NCBI GenBank assembly: GCA_019113915.1
Contig: DXGM01000037.1
Span: 1-58,993, forward strand
Direction: 5' to 3'
Source: Candidatus Gordonibacter avicola
Lineage (GTDB): Bacteria; Actinomycetota; Coriobacteriia; Coriobacteriales; Eggerthellaceae
DNA: 58,993 nucleotides
Below, piece by piece: positions 7,776 through 15,886 of the stretch; position 1 is the stretch's first letter; each line of letters begins with the position of its first letter. The translations under genes and the position numbers were made by a program. The notes beneath the pieces are model-generated. The model saw nothing but the letters and a program-made list of their open reading frames with translations. It was not told the origin of the DNA and did not search any database.

Positions 7776-8726
7776 TCAGTTGGCTGAATAGGCGCCGAAG
7801 CCTCCCGGGAAGTCGTCGGGGTTTACGTCGTAGTCGTAGTCGTCATCCTCGTCGGCTTCGCCGCCGTAGGCTTGTTCGGCGCGGGTCCAGTCGAGGCCGT
7901 TTTCGGCGCAGGCTGCTTCCTCGCCGTACACCAGCGCAAGCGCAGCCGGGGCCTTATCGGCACCGCCGATCACGGCCAGAAGCTCCAGCAGATGCAAGCA
8001 CGCCTCGGCCTGCGGCAGAATAAGATCCACGTCATCGGCAGCCATGAGTGCGGCAGACAGCTCCGCCATCAGCATCTCCACCGTGTACGTGCCGGTAAAA
8101 CGCCCTTCGCTCACTGCGGAAAGCACCTGTTCAGCCTCGGGCGAGGTCGCACCCGCGCGTCCCACCGGCCCTTCAACCGATGACGCCGAACGCTGCACCG
8201 CATGATAGAGCGCATCTGCCTCAATGGCAGACATAATCTGCGCCGACGCCTGCAGCGTGTACGCCGCACGCGCCAGCTGCGCCGAACCCGAGCCACCCGT
8301 CTCCTGCACGTCTCCCGCCAACTCTTCCAGCAACGGACGGGCGGCAGCAACGTCCTTTTCCTCGCCTGCCACCAGGCACATGAGGTTCGCCTTGTCGGCA
8401 AAGGCATCGGGCAGCGCCACGTTCGCCACCACCAGCGGGGCCTCGACGGCCGCCAACTCGCTCACCACAGCCACCGCGTTCAGTTCGCGCGCGAAACTGG
8501 GTGTGGCGGCAGACAAATCCACCAGCAAGGTGCCTGGCCGCGCAGCCTGCACGATGCCATCCTCGTCGAAGTACGCATCTTCCAATGCCGTCTGCGACGT
8601 GCAGTACGTCAGCACCACATCCGCGCTTGCCACGTCGGTCGTGCGCGTGTACCCCGCGGCGGACAGGCCAGTCTGCACCAGAGCGCCCACCGTATCGTTT
8701 CCGCTATATGCATAACGCTTATCCAT
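7776..8726 (-). CDS. NAD-binding 6-phosphogluconate/3-hydroxyisobutyrate dehydrogenase-like protein
   Basis: 316 residues, start ATG 8726 after GGGAAAGGGAC. The order of elements matches beta-hydroxyacid dehydrogenases: an N-terminal nucleotide fold, VVLTYCTSQTALEDAYFDEDGIV and LVDLSAATPSFARELNA, then a helical domain. Differences are marked. The usual GxGxMG loop is replaced by SGNDTVGALVQTG, the catalytic lysine region is hard to locate, and the tail is very acidic (EADEDDDYDYDVNPDD). It may be a divergent dehydrogenase or an enzyme that lost cofactor binding. Next upstream is a DegV gene 55 nt away on the same strand. Confidence 0.65.
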   Translation of the reverse strand: MDKRYAYSGNDTVGALVQTGLSAAGYTRTTDVASADVVLTYCTSQTALEDAYFDEDGIVQAARPGTLLVDLSAATPSFARELNAVAVVSELAAVEAPLVVANVALPDAFADKANLMCLVAGEEKDVAAARPLLEELAGDVQETGGSGSAQLARAAYTLQASAQIMSAIEADALYHAVQRSASSVEGPVGRAGATSPEAEQVLSAVSEGRFTGTYTVEMLMAELSAALMAADDVDLILPQAEACLHLLELLAVIGGADKAPAALALVYGEEAACAENGLDWTRAEQAYGGEADEDDDYDYDVNPDDFPGGFGAYSAN

Positions 8727-8781
8727 GCGTCTGTCCCTTTCCCAGGCGCACCACCGCACGCCTTCCCCGCGTCTGCGGATG

Positions 8782-9708
8782 TTAACTTTGCTTCACTTTC
8801 TTGGCAATGCGATCGGCCACCGACAGCTCTTCGCGCTTGTCGTTGCCCCAAAATACCACGGCCACCATGCCGGGCCCCACGTGCGAGCCAATAACGGGCC
8901 CGATGTTGCACTCCAAAATGAGCACGGTGTCGTCCACCTTGACCAGCGCCTCTTTCAGGCGCTCGGCATCTTTCGCGCAATCAGCGTGAGCCACCACAAC
9001 CACCTGACCCGGCCCCTTTTCTGCCCGCCGACGCTCGAAGTACTCGGCAAGTTGCTTGAGGCCCTTCTTGCGTCCGCGTGCCACGCCGGAAAGCGACAAC
9101 TTCCCGTCGAGCGCAATATTGAGCAGGGGCTTCACGTCCAGCTTTGAGCCAGCGTAGGCCACCGAACCCGGAATGCGTCCACCGCGACGCAGCGCCTCCA
9201 AGTCTTCCACCATAAACTCGGCGTCCACGAAGTTGCGCGCCTCTTCGGCCCACTGCGCCAGCTCACGCGCTGTGAGACCCCGCTCGCGCTGCCTCAGCGC
9301 CTCATGCACCAACAGCCCCTCGGCGACCGACGCCAACCGGGTGTCCACCAGGTGCAACTCAGCCTCCGGATGTTCGGCCAACACCTGATCACGCACGAGC
9401 GCTGCCGCATCAAAGCTGCCGGAAAGCCCGCTCGAAAAACTCAGGTACACCGTGGGTACGCCGCTTTTCGCCGCGCGCTCAAAGGCATCGCGAAACACCG
9501 GCACGGGCACCTGCGCTGTGGTGGGTTCTTCCCCCTTGCGCATGCCCTCGTAAAAATCGTGGGCCGACGAGGTACGATACAAGTCGTCGGCATGCTGTCC
9601 ATCACTCAAAATATAGGGAAACTCTATGAGTTCCACTCCGTCGCGATCCACCAGTTCAAAAGGCAGATCGCAGCACGAATCAATAATGAGATTGCAAGCG
9701 CATTCCAT
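8782..9708 (-). CDS. DegV family fatty-acid-binding protein
   Basis: 308 residues. Start at ATG 9708 because AAGGAGAGGGA lies upstream; the longer frame overlaps the preceding gene. DegV hallmarks are the N-terminal LIIDSCCDLP, the central YLSFSSGLSGSFDAA, the VDTRLASVAEGLLV segment, LEALRRGGRI, and the C-terminal IGPVIGSHVGPGMVAVVF. DegV/FakB proteins bind a fatty acid and hand it to a fatty-acid kinase for phosphorylation; no fakA-like gene is in the window. It lies 56 nt after a second DegV gene on the same strand, probably co-transcribed. Lipid specificity cannot be read from sequence. Confidence 0.9.
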   Translation of the reverse strand: MECACNLIIDSCCDLPFELVDRDGVELIEFPYILSDGQHADDLYRTSSAHDFYEGMRKGEEPTTAQVPVPVFRDAFERAAKSGVPTVYLSFSSGLSGSFDAAALVRDQVLAEHPEAELHLVDTRLASVAEGLLVHEALRQRERGLTARELAQWAEEARNFVDAEFMVEDLEALRRGGRIPGSVAYAGSKLDVKPLLNIALDGKLSLSGVARGRKKGLKQLAEYFERRRAEKGPGQVVVVAHADCAKDAERLKEALVKVDDTVLILECNIGPVIGSHVGPGMVAVVFWGNDKREELSVADRIAKKVKQS

Positions 9709-9764
9709 CGAGGAGTCCCTCTCCTTCAGCGTTTGATTGTTGGTGCGTGTAGGCTGCGCGTCCG

Positions 9765-10667
9765 TCACGATGTGCACAGCCGCGCCTGTACCGGCCTGGT
9801 CAGCTTACCCGCCAGCGCGTGCGCGCATTCGTAAGCAATGCCCACGGCCGGCCCCACGTGCAATCCGATGACCGGGCTCACGGGCAGTACGTCCACACTG
9901 CGCCCCAACAGCGGTTCTATCACTTCGCGCGCCCACACCACGGCGGGCGTCTTGTCGCCAATATAGTGCACGACCACATTCTTCAAGCCGTGCGCCTCCA
10001 CGTCGTCTTTGAACGTTTGCACAATTTTCTCGAGCGCCTTTTTGCGCGTGCGCACTTTTGCCAGCGTGGTAGCTGAGCCGTCGGTTACGGTGAGCACAGG
10101 CGACAGCTGAATAAGGTTACCCAGAAGCGCCGCCGCGTTGCCGATGCGCCCGCCCTTCTGTAAAAACGTGAGCGTCTCCGGCGTGAACAGAAAGCGCGTG
10201 GATTCGATGCCGCGCAGCACCGCCCGCGCGCATCCGGCCAAGTCTTCGCCCGCCTCGCGCGCCGCCACGGCGTCGAACACCGGCCACGCCTCGTCATAGC
10301 CGCACGACGAGGAATCAATGAGCGCGTAAGAGAAGTCGATGCAGCGCGCCTTCACCGCACGCGCCGCGCGCACGGCACCCTCGTACGTGCCCGAAAGCCC
10401 CGTGGAAATGAAGATACCCAGCACCTCGTCTCCCGCTCGCGCCGCGTCCTCGAACAGGCCTTCCAGCGTGTGCTGCGAAGGCTGGCTCGACGTGGGAATG
10501 TCGTTCACCATGTCGTAGATGTCAGCGTAGAAGGCATCGAGGTCGATATCCGAGTCGGCGAGTTCCTGCCCGTCGCGGTTCACGTACAGCGTGACCACTT
10601 CAATGCCCACCTTCCGCGCGTCTTCTGCGGGAATGGAGGCAACCGAGTCCGTGAGTATTCTAATCAT
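9765..10667 (-). CDS. DegV family fatty-acid-binding protein, second copy
   Basis: 300 residues, start ATG 10667. Motifs are MIRILTDSVASIP, TSSQPS, IFISTGLSGTYEGA, DSSSCGYDEAWPV, FLQKGGRIGNAAALLG and the C-terminal VIGLHVGPAVGIAYE. It differs considerably from the neighbour at 8782 (different fatty-acid pocket segments, and classic TSSQPS here against TTAQVP there), so the two probably bind different lipids rather than being a recent duplication. It lies 63 nt after pncB on the same strand. Confidence 0.9.
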   Translation of the reverse strand: MIRILTDSVASIPAEDARKVGIEVVTLYVNRDGQELADSDIDLDAFYADIYDMVNDIPTSSQPSQHTLEGLFEDAARAGDEVLGIFISTGLSGTYEGAVRAARAVKARCIDFSYALIDSSSCGYDEAWPVFDAVAAREAGEDLAGCARAVLRGIESTRFLFTPETLTFLQKGGRIGNAAALLGNLIQLSPVLTVTDGSATTLAKVRTRKKALEKIVQTFKDDVEAHGLKNVVVHYIGDKTPAVVWAREVIEPLLGRSVDVLPVSPVIGLHVGPAVGIAYECAHALAGKLTRPVQARLCTS

Positions 10668-10730
10668 GTCACCGACCTTACCTTGAGGGATCGTGCGCGC
10701 GAGGCGCGGGCTTACAGTGCACTCATTAAA

Positions 10731-12185
10731 CTACGCAATACCACGCATGCGGGCAACCAATTCGCGACGGCGCTCAAAAAGACCATATTCAAGGCCCACC
10801 GGATAGGTGTGGGGGTTGAGCATGCGCTTCTGACTTTCGTCGAGCATGGCCAGCTGAGCGGCCGCACGCTCACGTGCCACCATGGCATCGCGACCTGCGG
10901 CGGGAAGCACCGTGCGGCCTTCGCGCGCCAGCGGGGCCAGCAGCGTTTCGAATCGCTTGCCAGAAAGCCGTTTTTGGCGCAGGTCATCGGAGGGGTCCAC
11001 GATAATCTCGCGCTCCCCCACGCCCGTGTTCACGTCGAACACCATGTCGCCGGCAATGCGCCCGTCGTCATGATAGTAGCGGCGTACGTCCAGCACGCCC
11101 GGCGTGGTCAGCTTCGCGGCCGATTCGGAAATTTTCAACCGGTCGCGCCACGTGGCCTCGCCCGGCTCGCGCGTGGCGGAAAGTTTGTACACGCCGCCAA
11201 GCGTAGGCTGGTCGAACGCGCAGGCCAGCTTCGTGCCCACGCCCCACGACATCACCTGAGCACCCTCGTCGTGAATGGATTGAATGGTGTATTCGTCCAG
11301 GTCATTGGAGAGTACAATGCCGCAGTCGGTGAGTCCCGCCTCGTCCAGCATGCGCCGCGCCATCTTCGCGAGCCACGCAAGGTCGCCCGAGTCGATGCGG
11401 ATACCAGCCAGTCGCTCGCCGCGCTCGCGCATTTCCAGGCCCACCGTGATGGCATTCTTCACGCCCTGCTCCACGTCGTAGGTGTCCACCAGCAGGATGC
11501 AGTTTTTGGGGAATGCCTCGGCGTACGCGCGAAACGCCGTGAGTTCATCAGGAAACGACATGACCCACGAGTGCGCGTGCGTGCCCGACACCGGCACGCC
11601 GAACAGCTTGCCGGCCAGCACGTTTGACGTGGAGGCACAGCCGCCCACCACCGCCGCGCGGCTCGCCCACACGCCCCCTGCTGCACCCTGTGCGCGCCTG
11701 AGGCCGAACTCCGCCACGGGCGAGCCCGCCGCCAAGCACACGCGCGCCGCCTTCGTAGCGATAAGCGTTTCGAAGTTTACGCAGTTCAGAAGCGCGGTTT
11801 CGATAAGCTGACAGTCGGTGATGGGACCAGTCACACGCACCAGTGGCTCATGCGGGAACACCACGGTGCCCTCGGGCACGGCGTCAATGTCCACCGACAG
11901 GTGGTAGTCCGCCAGCTGCTCCAAGAACGCAGGGTCGAACAGCTTACCGCCGCCCGGCGCGTCAAGCGAAGCCAGATATGCGCGGTCTTCCTCCGAGAAC
12001 GCGAAGGTGTCTACGAGTTCTGCCAGCTGAGCCATGCCGCACGCCACCGCGAACCCGCCCTTGAACGGGTAGTCGCGGAAGTACATGTGGAAGCAAGCCT
12101 CAGTGGCGTTCTTGCCGCTTTGCCAGTAGCCCTGCGCCATGGTGATTTGATACAGGTCGGTGAGCAGCGCGTAATCAATATTCAT
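10731..12185 (-). CDS. pncB: Nicotinate phosphoribosyltransferase
   Basis: 484 residues, full length. Converts nicotinate and PRPP to nicotinate mononucleotide in NAD salvage, with ATP hydrolysis. Diagnostic stretches are LLTDLYQITMAQGYW at the N terminus, FHMYFRDYPFKGGFAVACG, EFGLRRAQG, SNVLAGKLFGVPVSGTHAHSWV (phosphate/PRPP site and catalytic His region), and IRIDSGDLAWLAK. Start ATG 12185 overlaps the ricT stop in TAATG, indicating translational coupling. The C terminus RRRELVARMRGIA is short and complete. Confidence 0.95.
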   Translation of the reverse strand: MNIDYALLTDLYQITMAQGYWQSGKNATEACFHMYFRDYPFKGGFAVACGMAQLAELVDTFAFSEEDRAYLASLDAPGGGKLFDPAFLEQLADYHLSVDIDAVPEGTVVFPHEPLVRVTGPITDCQLIETALLNCVNFETLIATKAARVCLAAGSPVAEFGLRRAQGAAGGVWASRAAVVGGCASTSNVLAGKLFGVPVSGTHAHSWVMSFPDELTAFRAYAEAFPKNCILLVDTYDVEQGVKNAITVGLEMRERGERLAGIRIDSGDLAWLAKMARRMLDEAGLTDCGIVLSNDLDEYTIQSIHDEGAQVMSWGVGTKLACAFDQPTLGGVYKLSATREPGEATWRDRLKISESAAKLTTPGVLDVRRYYHDDGRIAGDMVFDVNTGVGEREIIVDPSDDLRQKRLSGKRFETLLAPLAREGRTVLPAAGRDAMVARERAAAQLAMLDESQKRMLNPHTYPVGLEYGLFERRRELVARMRGIA

Positions 12186-13705
12186 TACGACTCGCCGCCC
12201 TGACCTGCACTTGGCGCGTCATTGTTGGGGCGATGGTTGCGCCGGCGCGCGCGGCGATGACCACCTTCGCCCCCGTTGTTGTTGGCACCGCCGCCGTTGC
12301 CACCCGCGCCCTTTACCTGCGCCGCCGCCTGTCCCTGGCGCAAGCCCGACGAGCGCTGACCGGGACGCGGACCCTGCTTGGCCTGACCCTGCGTTCCCTT
12401 CACGCCCTGCTTCTTGGCAGTTCCAGACGCTTGCGCGGCCCCGGGGCCAGAACCGGCCGCACCACCGCGCGGTGCGTTCTTCTTGGAGCCCTGACCAGGT
12501 CGTTTCGCGCCCTGCTTCTTCGGAGCGGCGCCATTTGCACCCGCGGCCGCGCTACCCTGCTTCTTGCGCTTTTCGGCACTCTCGCCCACGTCTACCTGGC
12601 GCGTGGTGCCATCGGCCGCCACCTTTGTGGAGCGACGCCGCGGCTTGCGCGCCTCGGTGGGCGCGGGTGCGCTCTTGCTGGCGGAGGACCCGCCATTCTT
12701 GCTTGCACCGTTGCGCGGCTTCTGCCCGCTTTTGCTGTTCGTTCCCGTGCGCCGCACGTTTGAGGGGTCGGCCAGCTTGTCCTGGCCCGTGAACTGGGAG
12801 GTGAGGAACGTCGATTCGCCTGCAATGCCCAGCACGGCCTGCGTGGTGGCGACTTCCCACGCCTCTTTACCCACACGGTTGGGGCGCGTCATGCCTTCCT
12901 CGGGCGGCTCGAAGTCGGCGAGCGGCACCTTCACGGGCTTCTCGCCGTCCACCTTGAGCGATATCACCTCGCGCGGCACGTCCAAGTCGACCACTTTCGC
13001 CGTGCCAACGGGCGTTTCCACGCTGGCGTTTTGCTTTGGCGCACGGCTCTTGAAGTCCTTGTATGCGTCGAATTCGTAGCGCAAGCAGCACATGAGGCGG
13101 CCACACACGCCGGAAATCTTTTGCGGGTTGAGCGAGAGGTCCTGCTCCTTGGCCATGCGGATGGACACGGGGCAGAACTCGCCGCCCAGGCGCTTGCAGC
13201 ACAGTTCCTGGCCGCAGTGGCCCAGGCCGCCCACCATGCGCGCCTCGTCGCGCACGCCAATCTGGCGCATGTCAATGCGCACGTGGAACCGCGAGGCCAG
13301 TTTGCGCACTAGGTCACGGAAGTCCACACGCTCTTCGGCTTCGAAGTAGAACACGGCCTTGTCGCCATCCAACAGAAATTCCACCGACACCGGGTGCATG
13401 TCTTCGCTCGCCTCGGCGGCCAGCTCTTTGAATATCGGCAGCGCCTCTTCCGAGCGGCGACGCATTTCCTCGGCGCGCTGGGCGTCCTCGTCATCAGCCA
13501 GACGTTTCACGGGCTTGAGCGGGCTCTTTAGCTTCTTCACCTGTTCTTCGTCCACTTCGAATACGTCCTCAGCCAACGAGCCGAACTCCAGGCCGCGCGC
13601 CGTCGACACCACCACGGCGTCGTTCTTGTTCAGTTCCAGCTCGCCTGCGTCGAACCAGAGCGTTTTCGGGTTGTAGGCCAGTCTTACCGGCGCTATCCGA
13701 ACCAT
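12185..13705 (-). CDS. ricT: PSP1/RicT (YaaT) family protein with long basic tail
   Basis: 506 residues. Residues 1-280 match the PSP1 domain of RicT/YaaT, a partner in the Y-complex that affects RNase Y maturation in Bacillus. The cysteine set GGLGHCGQELCCKRLGGEFC and SGVCGRLMCCLRYE, known to contribute Fe-S ligands in the family, is complete. Residues ~330-506 are a disordered tail rich in Gly, Ala, Lys, Arg and Asn, ending RRARRRNHRPNND, far longer than Bacillus YaaT (about 275 residues) and probably RNA binding. It sits between holB and pncB, the usual neighbourhood (tmk-holB-ricT). Confidence 0.9.
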   Translation of the reverse strand: MVRIAPVRLAYNPKTLWFDAGELELNKNDAVVVSTARGLEFGSLAEDVFEVDEEQVKKLKSPLKPVKRLADDEDAQRAEEMRRRSEEALPIFKELAAEASEDMHPVSVEFLLDGDKAVFYFEAEERVDFRDLVRKLASRFHVRIDMRQIGVRDEARMVGGLGHCGQELCCKRLGGEFCPVSIRMAKEQDLSLNPQKISGVCGRLMCCLRYEFDAYKDFKSRAPKQNASVETPVGTAKVVDLDVPREVISLKVDGEKPVKVPLADFEPPEEGMTRPNRVGKEAWEVATTQAVLGIAGESTFLTSQFTGQDKLADPSNVRRTGTNSKSGQKPRNGASKNGGSSASKSAPAPTEARKPRRRSTKVAADGTTRQVDVGESAEKRKKQGSAAAGANGAAPKKQGAKRPGQGSKKNAPRGGAAGSGPGAAQASGTAKKQGVKGTQGQAKQGPRPGQRSSGLRQGQAAAQVKGAGGNGGGANNNGGEGGHRRARRRNHRPNNDAPSAGQGGES

Positions 13706-13722
13706 GTTGAAACCTCTCTATC

Positions 13723-14892
13723 TCACGACGCCCGACGGCCCCCCGCAGGGGTGGCCGGACGATACAGTGCTTCTTTCACCTCGAATAACAGCGCGTCAAC
13801 GCACGTTTCCGGTGACACATTATACGCGATAGCCTCGTCACAGCGGCGCACGGCAGCAAGCGCGGCGGCCACGCGCGCCTCGTCGGTGGCGCGGGCGGCT
13901 TCCTCAATCGCGCCGCGCACGTCGGCGTTGATTATGAGCTCCGGCGTTTCGGCGCACACGGTTAACACGTCACGCAGCCACGAGCGCACAATGGCCGTAA
14001 GCTGGCGCAGCGCCTCCTGGCTTTTCGCCGTGAGCGCCCGCTTGTTGCGCGCCTCAATTTGGCGAATGGCCGACTTCGCAAGGAAGTCCGCGTTTTCGGC
14101 GAGCTCTTCCTCCTGTGAGGCGCGTACCGTATCGAGCGGCGCTTTGGAAAGAACTACCAGGTCACTGGCCATTCCGAGCGCGTCCCAGTCGTCGGCGTTG
14201 CGCAGAAGCGCCAGCACTTCCAGCACGCGTGCGCGGAAGGCCAGCCGCTCGTTGGACTTCAAAAACTCTACGGCGCGCGTGATGGAGCCGTCGCACGCCT
14301 CAAGCCCCACCTTCGCCTTCTCCAGCGAGGCGCCCGTGTTTTGCGCGACGATGCCCGCCGCTTCGCTGGCCGGAATGTGGCGAAACGGCACCACCTGACA
14401 GCGCGACACAATAGTGGGCAACACGCTTTCGCGCGTACGACCCAGCAGGATAAGCACCACGTCAGAGGGTGGTTCTTCGAGCGTTTTGAGGAACGCGTTG
14501 GCCGACGAGGCGCCCAGCAAGTCCACACGATCGAGAATGTACACCTTGCGTTTGGCCTGAATAGGCGCAAGCGAAGTGTCCGCCACGATATCGCGAATTT
14601 GCTCCACCAGGTAACCATTCGCACCCTCGGGAGCGAAATAGCGCACGTCAGGGTGCTTTTTGCGCATGATACGCCCGCAGGCATCACACGCCCCACACGC
14701 ACCGCCGCGCGGACCGTGGGGTCCTTTCGGGCACAGCACTGCCTGCGCGAGTGCGAAGGCCGCGAGCGTCTTGTTCGATCCGGCCGGGCCCGTGAAGAGG
14801 TAGGCGTGCGTCACACGGTCGCTCTGCACGCTGGCGCGTAGAAACTCACGCACCTGCGGCTGACCGAGGATGTTCTCAAAGGCATCGGCCAC
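13723..14892 (-). CDS. holB: DNA polymerase III delta' subunit
   Basis: 389 residues with GTG start at 14892, preceded by GGGAGGG; the open frame continues upstream but there runs across the tmk tail. Clamp-loader AAA+ features are VTHAYLFTGPAGSNKT (P-loop, near residues 28-41), the four-cysteine zinc module (CPKGPHGPRGGACGACDACG), DRVDLLGASSANAFLKTLEEPPSD and IVSRCQVVPF (SRC arginine-finger motif). The P-loop is intact in general shape, though delta' usually does not hydrolyse ATP. It overlaps tmk by 17 nt. It loads the sliding clamp during replication. Confidence 0.93.
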   Translation of the reverse strand: MADAFENILGQPQVREFLRASVQSDRVTHAYLFTGPAGSNKTLAAFALAQAVLCPKGPHGPRGGACGACDACGRIMRKKHPDVRYFAPEGANGYLVEQIRDIVADTSLAPIQAKRKVYILDRVDLLGASSANAFLKTLEEPPSDVVLILLGRTRESVLPTIVSRCQVVPFRHIPASEAAGIVAQNTGASLEKAKVGLEACDGSITRAVEFLKSNERLAFRARVLEVLALLRNADDWDALGMASDLVVLSKAPLDTVRASQEEELAENADFLAKSAIRQIEARNKRALTAKSQEALRQLTAIVRSWLRDVLTVCAETPELIINADVRGAIEEAARATDEARVAAALAAVRRCDEAIAYNVSPETCVDALLFEVKEALYRPATPAGGRRAS

Positions 14893-15814
14893 AGCTACGC
14901 CCTCCCTCACTGCCGCGCGTGTTTTTGGGGGCGCCGTGCGCATCATTGCCGCGTGCGCCGCCGTGTGTGCCCTGCGAGCCATTGCCCTGCGCGGCCTTAC
15001 CTGGAGTTCCGCCGCCCTTCGCACCACCCTTCGTGTGATGTGCTTTCTGCGCACCCTTGCCCGAAGGCTGACCTTTGCGACCGGAGTTGCTGTGTCCGCT
15101 CGGACGGCGGCGATTCAGCTGCTGAAAGAACGCCGGATCGTCCACCACGTCGTTCATCCACGGGAACAAATCCGCCAGTTCGCGGAACACGCGCTCAGCC
15201 GTCTTCGCCTTCTGCTCGGCGGAGCGCACCACACGAATGCGCTCCGGGTGGGCTTCGGCCAGTTCAAGGAAGGCCTCATTCACGCGCGTGTGGAATTCCT
15301 CGCCCGCCTGTTCCAGCCTATCGGCACCCAAACGGTGCGTCGCTCGCGCAAGCCCCTTGCGCGCCGAGCCGCCCGTGACCAGAAGAATGGTGCGATCGGG
15401 CGTGATGCCCTGACAGGCAAACGCATTCGCCTGTTCCACAAACGCGCGCGGCAGCCCGCGCCCGCACACCTGGTAAGCAATGGTGGAATCGGCGAAGCGG
15501 TCGCACAGCACCACGGCTCCCCGCGCGAGCGCAGGGCGAATGACCTCCGCCACAATTTGCGCGCGCGCCGCCTCGTACACCAGAAGTTCCGTTTCATCAG
15601 CCATGACCTTGTTCGCGGGGTCAAGCACGATGGCGCGCAGCTTCTCACCAATGTCCGTGCCGCCCGGCTCGCGCAAACACACCACTTCACGGCCGCGCGC
15701 GCGCAGCTTCTCGGCAAGAAAGCGAATGTGCGTCGTTTTGCCGGCGCCCTCGCCGCCCTCAAACGTGATGAAGACGCCTTCGGAAGTGTTTGTGTCGCAG
15801 TGCTTCTGATTCAC
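14876..15814 (-). CDS. tmk: Thymidylate kinase with C-terminal low-complexity tail
   Basis: 312 residues; typical enzymes are about 205-215. Phosphorylates dTMP to dTDP. P-loop GGEGAGKTT at residues 20-28, REPGGTDIGEKLR, and the thymidine-site motif LCDRFADSTIAYQ identify it; the lid region contains ATHRLGADRLEQ. Beyond about residue 228 comes a disordered tail of roughly 80 residues rich in Gly, Lys, Arg, His, Ser and Asn (RRRPSGHSNSGRKGQPSG), ending CGRCL. Part of this tail overlaps the holB start, which may have constrained it. Located upstream of holB and ricT. Confidence 0.93.
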   Translation of the reverse strand: MNQKHCDTNTSEGVFITFEGGEGAGKTTHIRFLAEKLRARGREVVCLREPGGTDIGEKLRAIVLDPANKVMADETELLVYEAARAQIVAEVIRPALARGAVVLCDRFADSTIAYQVCGRGLPRAFVEQANAFACQGITPDRTILLVTGGSARKGLARATHRLGADRLEQAGEEFHTRVNEAFLELAEAHPERIRVVRSAEQKAKTAERVFRELADLFPWMNDVVDDPAFFQQLNRRRPSGHSNSGRKGQPSGKGAQKAHHTKGGAKGGGTPGKAAQGNGSQGTHGGARGNDAHGAPKNTRGSEGGRSCGRCL

Positions 15815-15886
15815 AGGTTGCCCTTCGATCCCTTCTATCGGGTGGTTGCTTGTGCGTTCGCGCTATTCAGGCGGCTGGTGCAGCAT

